From Synechococcus sp. UW105 (GTDB taxonomy: Bacteria > Cyanobacteriota > Cyanobacteriia > PCC-6307 > Cyanobiaceae), in contig NZ_UCNN01000030.1 in the NCBI RefSeq assembly GCF_900473935.1, positions 62,001-126,000 on the forward strand: a stretch of 64,000 bases of DNA, given 5' to 3'. A program made the position numbers and the translations under genes. The notes under the pieces were generated by a model that was given only the letters and a program-made list of their open reading frames with translations, did not search any database and had not been told where the DNA came from. Shown here in pieces: positions 1 through 6,732 of the stretch. Each line of letters opens with the position of its first letter. The stretch's first letter is position 1.

Positions 1-426
1 TGTTTCCGGTTCATGGCTTAACCAGAGGTCTCCGCATCGATAACTGGGCTGTTGAGGCAGGCCCTCGATCCGGCTGGAGCGGTCGTGGTTGCCTCCGATC
101 AACCTCACAGGGCAGCCACAGAGATCTGGAAGCGAGCGCAAGATTTGGCGCAACCTCTCGGTGAGCCCCAGTTCGCCATGGATCAGATCCCCAAGCACGA
201 TTAGCAGTTGAGGGCTGAAGCGTTGGCAGAGCTCGATTAAGGGGTTGAGGGTGCCTTGATCGCCATCGCTAGGGATCGGGATGCCATGGCGTTGAAACAG
301 TTCGGCCTTGCCGAGATGCAAATCAGCGACGAACAACTGGCTGGCCTTGGGTCTCCACAGAGCACGATCGGCCAGAAAAACCAGCTCCTCACGTTGCCAT
401 TGCCAGGTGTGACTTATCCCCGGCAT
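1..426 (-). CDS. pdeM: Ligase-associated DNA damage response endonuclease PdeM (C-terminus beyond window)
   Basis: Calcineurin-like metallophosphoesterase, read by reverse-complementing the left edge: 142 codons are open from ATG at 426 to base 1. Visible metal-binding motifs are VADLHLGK (Asp35, His37), VLGDLIHGE (Gly79-Asp80) and GGNHDR (Asn113, His114), the order expected for this fold. PdeM proteins are DNA nucleases usually encoded with a helicase, an ATP-dependent ligase and an MBL exonuclease. Those three partners are present at 6733-11966 on the same strand, which supports the specific name over a generic phosphoesterase. The last part of the protein, including any C-terminal GH motif, lies outside the window. 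Confidence 0.88.
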   Translation of the reverse strand, partial: MPGISHTWQWQREELVFLADRALWRPKASQLFVADLHLGKAELFQRHGIPIPSDGDQGTLNPLIELCQRFSPQLLIVLGDLIHGELGLTERLRQILRSLPDLCGCPVRLIGGNHDRSSRIEGLPQQPSYRCGDLWLSHEPET

Positions 427-548
427 GGGTCGAGCCTGATGTCAGATCCGCAGTGCATTTGAGCATCTTGGCGAATAACACCTGTATTGGCCAGCACATT
501 CCTTGAAGAAATGCCAATGTGCGTCCATGTAATTGCTGTGATTTCCGC

Positions 549-629
549 ATGACCCTGGCATTGCTTCTTGCTCTGGCTGGTTCGCTTGTGGCGATGGGCC
601 TGATTGTGCGACGTCTCGATCAGGGTTGA
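549..629 (+). CDS. Possible 26-residue single-helix membrane peptide
   Basis: A short ATG-to-TGA frame between divergent pdeM and the channel gene, ending 7 bases before the channel start. The product is almost wholly hydrophobic (leucine, alanine, valine, about 18 residues) and ends RRLDQG, so it would be one transmembrane helix with a basic tail. Size and shape recall the tiny subunits of photosystems and cytochrome b6f, but I do not recognise it as one. It could equally be chance or a leader for the downstream gene. Confidence 0.25.
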   Translation: MTLALLLALAGSLVAMGLIVRRLDQG

Positions 630-636
630 AGTTGTC

Positions 637-1707
637 ATGCAGCATCTGCGTCTTCTGCTGCTCGCGGTCATCCTTCTGGCCACCACACCTGTCGATGCCT
701 TTGCAAGGGTGCTTCGGGTTGGAATTAGTGGCACAGCTCCCTTTGTCGTGAGAGAGGGGAGTGTCTACAGCGGTATCAGTGTCGAAATCTGGCAGGACGT
801 ATCCACTCGCTTGAATCAGCCATTCGAGTGGGTTGGTCAGCCCAATACCGATGCGAGCCTGCGTGCACTTGCGAAGGGCGATCTTGACCTTGCTGTCGGT
901 CCGATCAGCATTACGCCTCAGCGACTGGCTGATCCGCTGATTGATTTCACCCAGCCCTACTTCCTGGCCGAAGAAGGCTTGTTGGTGCCAATCACTGCGC
1001 CGAGCCTGTTCCGTCGCCTCCAACCGTTCTTTGGGCTGGCGGCACTCTCCTCTGCTGGAATTTTGGTCTTCCTGCTGTTTGTTGTCGGCAACCTGATCTG
1101 GTTGGCTGAACGTCGCCGCAACAGCGATCAATTCCCCCGCGCCTACGCCCATGGTGTTGGCAATGGCATGTGGTTCGCGTTGGTCACACTGACCACTGTT
1201 GGCTACGGCGATCGTGCCCCCCAGTCCCGCACCGGCAGAGCGATTGCCGGTGCCTGGATGGTTCTTTCCCTCGTTGCCCTTTCCTCGATCACCGCGGGCC
1301 TGGCGACCGCCTTCACCGTGTCCTTCTCAAGGACGGCGCCATCAGGGATTGAGTCTCTCGATGACCTCAGCCAGATGTCGGTCGCAGTGGTCAAGGGCAC
1401 CAGTGGCGAATCGCTCGCACGCTTCTACCGGGCTAGGTCTGAAGTGGCGGAGACCCTTCCGGAGGCGGTCAAACTGCTCAAGAGCCACCAGGTGGAGGCC
1501 GTGATGTTCGATTCCGTTCAGCTTCGGTACTACCTCAGTCAAAATCCGAGATCTGGGCTCAAAGTCTCTCCGTTCTCTGTCGCCAAGCAGGCTTACGGAT
1601 TTTCAGTGCCTGTAGGCAGCCCATTGCGCACACCGATTGATGTGCAGTTGGTCAATATGCAGCTCGACGGCAGGATCAAAAACATCACCCGTCAGGCCTT
1701 GAAGTAA
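637..1707 (+). CDS. GluR0-like ligand-gated potassium channel with periplasmic binding domain
   Basis: Residues 1 to about 22 form a signal peptide. A solute-binding-like half (VLRVGISGTAPFVV onward, to about residue 125) is followed by a membrane helix near 128-150, a pore loop with TTVGYGD at 186-192, a second helix near 200-225, and the second half of the binding domain (SVAVVKGTSG onward). This split-lobe layout with a K+ selectivity filter is that of the prokaryotic ionotropic glutamate receptor GluR0 of Synechocystis. It should sit in the plasma membrane and pass K+ when an amino acid or similar ligand binds outside; the ligand here is unknown. The ATG at 637 is preferred to the upstream frame start at 604 because the signal peptide begins there. 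Confidence 0.88.
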   Translation: MQHLRLLLLAVILLATTPVDAFARVLRVGISGTAPFVVREGSVYSGISVEIWQDVSTRLNQPFEWVGQPNTDASLRALAKGDLDLAVGPISITPQRLADPLIDFTQPYFLAEEGLLVPITAPSLFRRLQPFFGLAALSSAGILVFLLFVVGNLIWLAERRRNSDQFPRAYAHGVGNGMWFALVTLTTVGYGDRAPQSRTGRAIAGAWMVLSLVALSSITAGLATAFTVSFSRTAPSGIESLDDLSQMSVAVVKGTSGESLARFYRARSEVAETLPEAVKLLKSHQVEAVMFDSVQLRYYLSQNPRSGLKVSPFSVAKQAYGFSVPVGSPLRTPIDVQLVNMQLDGRIKNITRQALK

Positions 1708-1741
1708 GAACCTTTCGGGCTTTGCAGAGCAGGGGACGGTT

Positions 1742-1978
1742 TCACACAAGGCTTTGGTGACGTCGGAGCCCATCCTCAATCAGAAAGGAGGCCAGGCTGC
1801 TGCAGCTGCGACCTTCTCGAAGGGCATGTTGCTTGAGTTGTCCCATCACCCCTCCCGGCAATGTCACGTTGAGACGTTCGGACTCAGCTGCCTCGGCGAC
1901 GTCTGCGGCGGAAGGTGATGGGGTCTCTGCTTCGAGGCGTTCCTGGAGCTCCTTCAGCAGTGATTGGAGGATTGACAC
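1742..1978 (-). CDS. Small ribbon-helix-helix-like protein
   Basis: 78 residues from a GTG start. The N-terminal half is an acidic, helical stretch (LLKELQERLEAE). The C-terminal half, RLNVTLPGGVMGQLKQHALREGRSCSSLASFLIEDGLRR, has a short beta strand followed by two helices as in CopG/Arc-type DNA-binding proteins. No toxin gene is adjacent, so an antitoxin role is not supported; it may be a small regulator. It converges on the channel gene and is divergent from the DUF296-glutaredoxin gene. Confidence 0.6.
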   Translation of the reverse strand: MSILQSLLKELQERLEAETPSPSAADVAEAAESERLNVTLPGGVMGQLKQHALREGRSCSSLASFLIEDGLRRHQSLV

Positions 1979-2077
1979 GTTTGCGTTACGGATTGGTAAC
2001 CAAATCGTAGCTCCTGTCGTTCGTCCGGCGGCTGAGGGTGCACGCGTTAATCTGTCCCGGACTTAAAGGGAGTTGTG

Positions 2078-2728
2078 ATGCGATCTCTGGCTATGAAGCT
2101 TGCCCCTGGCCAGGATCTGCGTCATGTCCTCGAAGCCCTGGCCCTCAGCCACAACGTGTCGGGTTATGTGCTTGGTGTGGTCGGCAACTTGTCGAGAGCG
2201 GCTTTTCAATGCCCAGGCCAGTCGGAGCCCAATGTTCTTGAGGGTGACCTCGAAATCATCACGCTTCAGGGCCATTTCTCACCCGATGGAGCTCATTTGC
2301 ACCTGAGCCTTTCGGATGCTGCTTGCCAGGTGTGGGGTGGCCATCTCGAGCCGGGCACGCTTGTGCTCAAGGGTGCTGACCTTCTCTTGGGTCTGCTCGA
2401 TCAACCTCTCCCCCAGGCTCCATCCACTCTGGATCCCAACCAACCGACTGAGGTTGAGCCGAAGCCTGTTGCACCCCTTGCTACTCCCCGCGTGGAGGTG
2501 GCCGTGCTTCCAGGTTGTCCCTGGTGTACACGTGCTATTCGCATTCTGCGCAGTCTCGACATTGCTCATGCGTTGATCACGGTCGACAGTGATGAGACCT
2601 ACAACGCATTGCATCAACGCAGTGCAATGACCACGTTCCCTCAGGTGTTCATCGACGGCGCTGTGATTGGCGGATACGACGCTCTTGCCCAGCTGCATGC
2701 GGATGGATCTCTGGACCAACTGCGTTGA
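2078..2728 (+). CDS. DUF296 (PPC/ARPC) domain fused to glutaredoxin
   Basis: Two domains in 216 residues. Residues 1 to about 105 match the DUF296/PPC fold (MKLAPGQDLRHVLEALA, a GxVGNLS-like segment, ISHxxGxHLHLSLSD-like core), found alone in many bacteria and in plant AT-hook proteins. A Pro-rich linker follows, then a glutaredoxin with CPWC at 147-150, TFPQVFIDG and GGYDAL, the cis-proline and glutathione-binding elements. The thiol motif predicts a dithiol glutaredoxin; what the PPC domain contributes is unknown. An AAAGGGAG ribosome site precedes ATG 2078; a GTG one codon earlier is also possible. The stop overlaps the next start. Confidence 0.8.
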   Translation: MRSLAMKLAPGQDLRHVLEALALSHNVSGYVLGVVGNLSRAAFQCPGQSEPNVLEGDLEIITLQGHFSPDGAHLHLSLSDAACQVWGGHLEPGTLVLKGADLLLGLLDQPLPQAPSTLDPNQPTEVEPKPVAPLATPRVEVAVLPGCPWCTRAIRILRSLDIAHALITVDSDETYNALHQRSAMTTFPQVFIDGAVIGGYDALAQLHADGSLDQLR

Positions 2729-2988
2729 CGGACCCTCCTTCTCCCCAGGCCTCATCTGATCAAACTGCTGACCTCTGGGCCCTCAAGCCCTGGTGGTGTC
2801 AACCCTGGTCAATCCTGCTGACAGGCCTTTGTATTTCGTTGGCCAGTTGGTGGTTCTTTCACCTTCTCTGGCTCACCATTGCCGTTTCGCTGGCGGTGTT
2901 GCTTTGGTGGCTGTTGTTTCTGGTGCTTGCACCGAGTGCTTATCGCTTGGCGGCGGAGCAAGACCAGTTGGATCGGAACATCCCATAA
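2725..2988 (+). CDS. Small two-helix membrane protein (cyanobacterial, possibly DUF6737)
   Basis: 87 residues starting at TTG inside TTGA, where TGA ends the preceding gene, so the two are translationally coupled. The sequence opens with a polar tail, then LKPWWCQPWSILLTG, two adjacent hydrophobic helices (about residues 28-44 and 48-68) and a charged end AAEQDQLDRN. The LKPWWCQPWSI segment is a signature I associate with a conserved cyanobacterial family, tentatively DUF6737; no function is known to me. Confidence 0.65.
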   Translation: MTDPPSPQASSDQTADLWALKPWWCQPWSILLTGLCISLASWWFFHLLWLTIAVSLAVLLWWLLFLVLAPSAYRLAAEQDQLDRNIP

Positions 2989-3024
2989 ACCCTGGTCTGA
3001 GGTGTTGGTTGAGCAGACGCTTGG

Positions 3025-3222
3025 TTAGGGCTGCTGCTCTAGCCGATAGCGCTGCTTTTCGCTCATCAGCTCGTTTTCCAATTGACCAATCAATCTGCTG
3101 ACGAGGGTTTGAAATTCGGGTTGGCATCCGCGGAATGCTGCTTTGTGGCGGATCGGCTCGTTGCGGGTGCGTAGATCGGTGAGCATCAGCTCCAGGGCGT
3201 CGATGCTGGCGTTGCTGTTCAT
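3025..3222 (-). CDS. Hypothetical small cytosolic protein
   Basis: 65 residues from ATG 3222 (MNSNASIDALELMLTDLR). It is soluble and predicted helical, with charged repeats (LIGQLENELMSEKQRYRLEQQ). The frame stays open further upstream to 3279, but that extension is Cys/Pro-rich and unlike coding sequence, so the internal ATG was chosen. It lies just downstream of the ABC ATPase and could be co-transcribed with it. I do not recognise the family. Confidence 0.55.
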   Translation of the reverse strand: MNSNASIDALELMLTDLRTRNEPIRHKAAFRGCQPEFQTLVSRLIGQLENELMSEKQRYRLEQQP

Positions 3223-3247
3223 GGCTCGGATCCACGTTCCCGAGAGG

Positions 3248-4045
3248 CTATGACAGGGGCATGACCTGGCGATAGCCACCAGCTTCGATCACCTGCAGCG
3301 ACGTGTCGAACAACGTCGTCAGCGCTTGGCCGTTCAGGATGTGATCCTTGGGGCCGTCTTGCATCACAGCCCCATCTTTGAGACAGATCACACGCGTGAT
3401 CTCGGGGATGATGGCCTCCACCTGATGGGTGATCATCACCAAAGTGGTTTGTGATTGACAGAGCTGACGCAGTTGGTTGAGCAGGCGGTGCTTTGCCCTG
3501 AGATCAAGTGCATTGGTCGGCTCGTCAAGCACCAGCACATCCGGTTGGTGGACGAGTGCCCTCGCGATCAGCACGCGACGGCGCTGGCCATCGGAGAGAC
3601 ACGTCCATCGTTCCTGGGCAAGCTCGGCGATGTCGAAGAGCTCTAAAAGCTGGAAAGCTCGATCCAGCTGGGTGTTGCTTGGTGTTTGATCTTGACGTAG
3701 CCCAATGGATCCAAAGAAGGCGGAAAGAACCAGATCGATCACACGCACGCGGCGGGGGACACGCTGCTCCAGTTCGGTTGATACCAGGCCAATCCGCCGC
3801 CGCAACTCCCACTGCAGGGGCAAGTCAGACCCGAGCAGTCGTAGGTGAGAGCCTGGTTTCACCACAGGATGAATGCTGCGGTCAATCAGTCGTACTAACG
3901 TGCTCTTCCCCGATCCATTCGGTCCGAGAATCGCGGTGTGCTCACCGGTGCGAAGGCTGAGAGTGAGATTGTGGAACACACATCTGGTTTCGATCCAGGC
4001 TTCAACGGCCTCCATCTCAAGCCAGGGGTGAGTGCTTTCTGTCAC
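3248..4045 (-). CDS. ABC transporter ATP-binding protein
   Basis: 265 residues with a complete nucleotide-binding domain: Walker A GPNGSGKST near residue 40, signature LSDGQRRRVLIARAL, Walker B VLVLDEPTNALDL and the H-loop TH(Q) near 205. The signature has LSDGQ in place of LSGGQ. No permease is adjacent, so the partner and substrate cannot be named; ModF/YfmL-like stand-alone ATPases and metal or cofactor importers look similar. Confidence 0.85.
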   Translation of the reverse strand: MTESTHPWLEMEAVEAWIETRCVFHNLTLSLRTGEHTAILGPNGSGKSTLVRLIDRSIHPVVKPGSHLRLLGSDLPLQWELRRRIGLVSTELEQRVPRRVRVIDLVLSAFFGSIGLRQDQTPSNTQLDRAFQLLELFDIAELAQERWTCLSDGQRRRVLIARALVHQPDVLVLDEPTNALDLRAKHRLLNQLRQLCQSQTTLVMITHQVEAIIPEITRVICLKDGAVMQDGPKDHILNGQALTTLFDTSLQVIEAGGYRQVMPLS

Positions 4046-4058
4046 TGAGTTGTTGTTG

Positions 4059-4268
4059 ATGTCGGCCGTCTGTTCGCAGTGTGGATCAAGATCATGGCGA
4101 GCGGATCGCTCTCTCGGTGGTCGCCTTGTTTGTGCCCGATGTGGAGCGCCTCAGGGCTCTGTTGTGGTTCGCTCTAGGCCTCGGGGTTCTCAACAACGCA
4201 TCCAGATCAGCTGGTGGTGGTGGTTGCTGCTGGGTCTTGCTTTTGTGGTCATCCTCCAGCTTCTTTGA
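4059..4268 (+). CDS. Small zinc-ribbon membrane protein
   Basis: 69 residues from ATG 4059. Two CxxC pairs (CSQCG and CARCG) separated by about 17 residues form a zinc ribbon, then a basic linker leads to a C-terminal helix ISWWWWLLLGLAFVVILQLL ending at the stop, so the ribbon would face the cytosol as a tail-anchored protein. The gene diverges from the ABC ATPase, and its last 20 bases overlap the end of the convergent Nudix gene. The longer frame to 4032 adds residues without a better start. Confidence 0.6.
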   Translation: MSAVCSQCGSRSWRADRSLGGRLVCARCGAPQGSVVVRSRPRGSQQRIQISWWWWLLLGLAFVVILQLL

Positions 4269-4716
4269 TCGGGTTCAGGTGGCTGTCAAAAGGGAGATTG
4301 GAGCGCAGCTGTTGAACCACCAACTTGAGGCAGCCTGCAAGCGCACGATTTTCGTTGAGTTGTCTGCTGTAGATCCTTCCTCCCTGGATCTGGCCCATGC
4401 TCGCAAGGGTTAGATCTTGTCCTTCCATCAGATTCAGTGACTCAACCGCCACTGGCAGTGGGCCCACGAAAACGTGCAACAGTCGCTCCCTGTTGTGGTG
4501 GGTGAACCAGGGCGTCAAGTGGCTGGCCCGCAGATTGATCTCTTCCAGCAATTCCCGTCTCAATCCAACTTCAGCAGACTCGCCTGCTTCGAGATGACCC
4601 CCGAACAGACCCCAACATCCGGGGGCAATGATCCCTTCGACGTCATCTCGGAGTTGCAGAAGCCAGCGGTTGTTCTGATGCAGCATGGCGACGGCTACCT
4701 CGGTGCGAGGAGTCAT
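4249..4716 (-). CDS. NUDIX hydrolase
   Basis: 155 residues. The Nudix box is intact: GGHLEAGESAEVGLRRELLEE fits G-x5-E-x7-REL-x-EE, which binds the catalytic magnesium and hydrolyses a nucleoside diphosphate linked to another moiety. The N-terminus (RTEVAVAMLHQNNRWLLQLRDD) is the usual first strand. Substrate cannot be told from sequence. The gene converges on the zinc-ribbon gene with a short overlap. Confidence 0.85.
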   Translation of the reverse strand: MTPRTEVAVAMLHQNNRWLLQLRDDVEGIIAPGCWGLFGGHLEAGESAEVGLRRELLEEINLRASHLTPWFTHHNRERLLHVFVGPLPVAVESLNLMEGQDLTLASMGQIQGGRIYSRQLNENRALAGCLKLVVQQLRSNLPFDSHLNPIKEAGG

Positions 4717-4793
4717 GGTTGAGCGGTTGTGTCGCTGTCATCAGCTTGATTCAGATCATTCACCTAGTCCATTGGCTCAAAGTGAAGTGTTGG

Positions 4794-5273
4794 TCAGATC
4801 AACTCGGGATGGTTGGGATCACCCTTGAAGGGGCCAATGACGGCTGAGCTGATCCAGCCTCCATAGAAGCCTCCCGGTTGCGGTATCACCGCTTCGTCAT
4901 TGAGCCAGCACCCATCCATCAGGCCTGGGTAAAGAGCGAACCAACCTCGTATCGCCGCAAAGGGAGGTGACGGTTGGTGATAACACCACACAGCTCTGGG
5001 CACTGTTCGGCTTTGGCTGCAGACGTCGAAGTAACTGGCGACACCTTTCCATTCGCAGAAACTGTGACCAGAGGTTGGCCGCAACAGTTGCCTCTTCGTC
5101 TGGTCCGGTGGAAGGTAATAGGTGGGTGGGTGAAAGGTCTCCAACACCTTCAAACAGCCAGTACCATCGAACAACACGTCATTGCCGATTTTTACAAGAA
5201 CGTGTTCAGTGGCCTCTTCAATTCTGGGAGGACGTGGATAGTCTCGGACATGTTGCAAGGAGATCAGCTGCAT
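4794..5273 (-). CDS. DUF427 domain-containing protein
   Basis: 159 residues. The pattern RIEEATEHVLVKIGNDVLFD, HPPTYYLPPDQ, FCEWKGVASYFDV and FYGGWIS is that of DUF427, a small beta-barrel family of unknown biochemical role found across bacteria and cyanobacteria. The family name is clear; no substrate is established. It is divergent from the lipase-like gene, leaving only about 25 bases between the two starts. Confidence 0.85.
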   Translation of the reverse strand: MQLISLQHVRDYPRPPRIEEATEHVLVKIGNDVLFDGTGCLKVLETFHPPTYYLPPDQTKRQLLRPTSGHSFCEWKGVASYFDVCSQSRTVPRAVWCYHQPSPPFAAIRGWFALYPGLMDGCWLNDEAVIPQPGGFYGGWISSAVIGPFKGDPNHPELI

Positions 5274-5298
5274 CAGCGTTCACCGATGATGGCGACGG

Positions 5299-6012
5299 AT
5301 GGTCAACACTGAGATGCCCAAATCTCCTCCCTTGCAACCGGTGGTCATCCTTGGAGGTTTCTTGATTACTCCGGAGGCCTATGCCGGTATCGCCTCTTGG
5401 CTACGTCACCAGGGTGCGGAGGTGGAGGTCGTGCCAGCCAGCCGGTTGGATTGGATGCTCACCACCTGGGCGTTGGGCTGGACGCGTTTGCTGGACAGGG
5501 TGCATGAGCTTGTGACGCACCTAGCGCGTCATTCGCCAACGGGGAAGGTGACACTCATCGGCCACAGTTCAGGTGGCGTGATGCTCAGGCTTTATCTCAC
5601 AAACGAGCTCTTCGCTGGTCGCTGTTATCGGGGCTCGGACGTCTGCAATCGACTGATCACCCTTGGTAGCCCTCATCAAGCCCAGCGCGCCACCCCGCTT
5701 AGGGCCATGGTTGATCGTCGCTTCCCTGGTGTAGCCGTCGACGGCATTGATTATTTGGCTGTCGCCGGTTGCCTTGATCTTGCCTCCGCGAATGCGAGTG
5801 GATTTAGCCGCCGCAGTGCTTCTGGTAGCTACCGAAACATTGCCGGAACGGTTGATGTCGACGGTGATGGACTGGTGCCCGTCGAGTCAGCGCTGCTGAC
5901 AGGAGCACGCCATTTGGTGCTGGCTGACACGGCCCATGGCGGTTTGTTTGGTTCGAGCTGGTATGGATCGGATGACCGGATTGGCTTGTGGGCGAATCAG
6001 ATCGGTTTGTAA
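5299..6012 (+). CDS. Alpha/beta hydrolase, lipase-like
   Basis: 237 residues. VVILGGFLITPEAYAGIASWLR at the start is the oxyanion-loop strand; the nucleophile elbow is LIGHSSGGVMLR (GHSSGG), and SVDVDGDGLVP and TAHGGLFG supply plausible acid and histidine of the triad. No signal peptide, so it should act in the cytosol or at a membrane face, on an ester or lipid not identifiable here. Similar proteins in cyanobacteria and plastids are annotated as lipases or PGAP1-like esterases. Its end overlaps the convergent DUF1543 gene by 16 bases. Confidence 0.8.
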   Translation: MVNTEMPKSPPLQPVVILGGFLITPEAYAGIASWLRHQGAEVEVVPASRLDWMLTTWALGWTRLLDRVHELVTHLARHSPTGKVTLIGHSSGGVMLRLYLTNELFAGRCYRGSDVCNRLITLGSPHQAQRATPLRAMVDRRFPGVAVDGIDYLAVAGCLDLASANASGFSRRSASGSYRNIAGTVDVDGDGLVPVESALLTGARHLVLADTAHGGLFGSSWYGSDDRIGLWANQIGL

Positions 6013-6563
6013 CCGACCCAGTCGGGTTGGAAGCTGCAGGACGTTTGATTCGGAGCGGGGACCAGATGAACCTGCCAACCTTGTAAGTCGTCGATGGGTA
6101 GGCAGTCGTCGACTCCCCCCAGCTGATCAATGGCATGCAAGTCGTCTTTGTGCTGCTGCAAGGCACCACACAGCCAACGTTGACGAGCTCTGGATTTGGC
6201 TGCCTCAGCAGTGGGTGCCACCACACACCCGCAATGATGCAGCTCCTGTAACGAATGGGCTTCATAGGCGCCCATGTTCACGAACCAGAGGCGCTGTTTC
6301 ACGGCTCCACCAGGACTGAATGGCGGCTTGCTTTGGCGTTGCCCCACCCGTTTCAATTCAATCGCATAGCCATCAACACAATGCATGGCGACGTAGCTGT
6401 CGATGTGCAGACCTCTACGACTGCCGAACCATTGCAGCTTCAGTTCTGAAAAGGTGTCGTCGATCCTCTCGCCAGCCACCCAACGCACGTCATGAAGCTC
6501 AACATGCGACTGGCGTGTGCGGCCACCGAGGACGACTAAAAAAAGAACCGTTTTCGTTCTCAT
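5997..6563 (-). CDS. DUF1543 domain-containing protein
   Basis: 188 residues from ATG 6563 (MRTKTVLFLVVLGGRT). The strand-forming start, HVELHDVRWVAGERIDDTF, GLHIDSYVAM and AYEAHSLQELHHCGCVVA fit DUF1543, a duplicated alpha/beta domain of unknown function. An upstream in-frame start at 6659 exists but adds a non-conserved-looking stretch. It converges on the lipase-like gene and lies just after the ligase-associated helicase in the same direction. Confidence 0.75.
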   Translation of the reverse strand: MRTKTVLFLVVLGGRTRQSHVELHDVRWVAGERIDDTFSELKLQWFGSRRGLHIDSYVAMHCVDGYAIELKRVGQRQSKPPFSPGGAVKQRLWFVNMGAYEAHSLQELHHCGCVVAPTAEAAKSRARQRWLCGALQQHKDDLHAIDQLGGVDDCLPIDDLQGWQVHLVPAPNQTSCSFQPDWVGYKPI

Positions 6564-6732
6564 GGCATCAGCGACCGACATGGCTGCAGCGGAGAGACGG
6601 ATGCTGACCGTAGCTTTCTCTGGGGAATTGGCCTGGTGCTGCTTGGCTTGCCGAAGCATTTCTAGGTCGGTACGGAGAAGCAGCCCTTAAACATTCGATC
6701 TCATTCACCATGCCAAGACATGCAGAACGGTC

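Noticed and set aside
442-1152. 236-codon minus-strand frame
   Set aside because: It is antisense to the clear channel gene, is Gln/Asp-rich and has no domain; a shadow of biased codon use.
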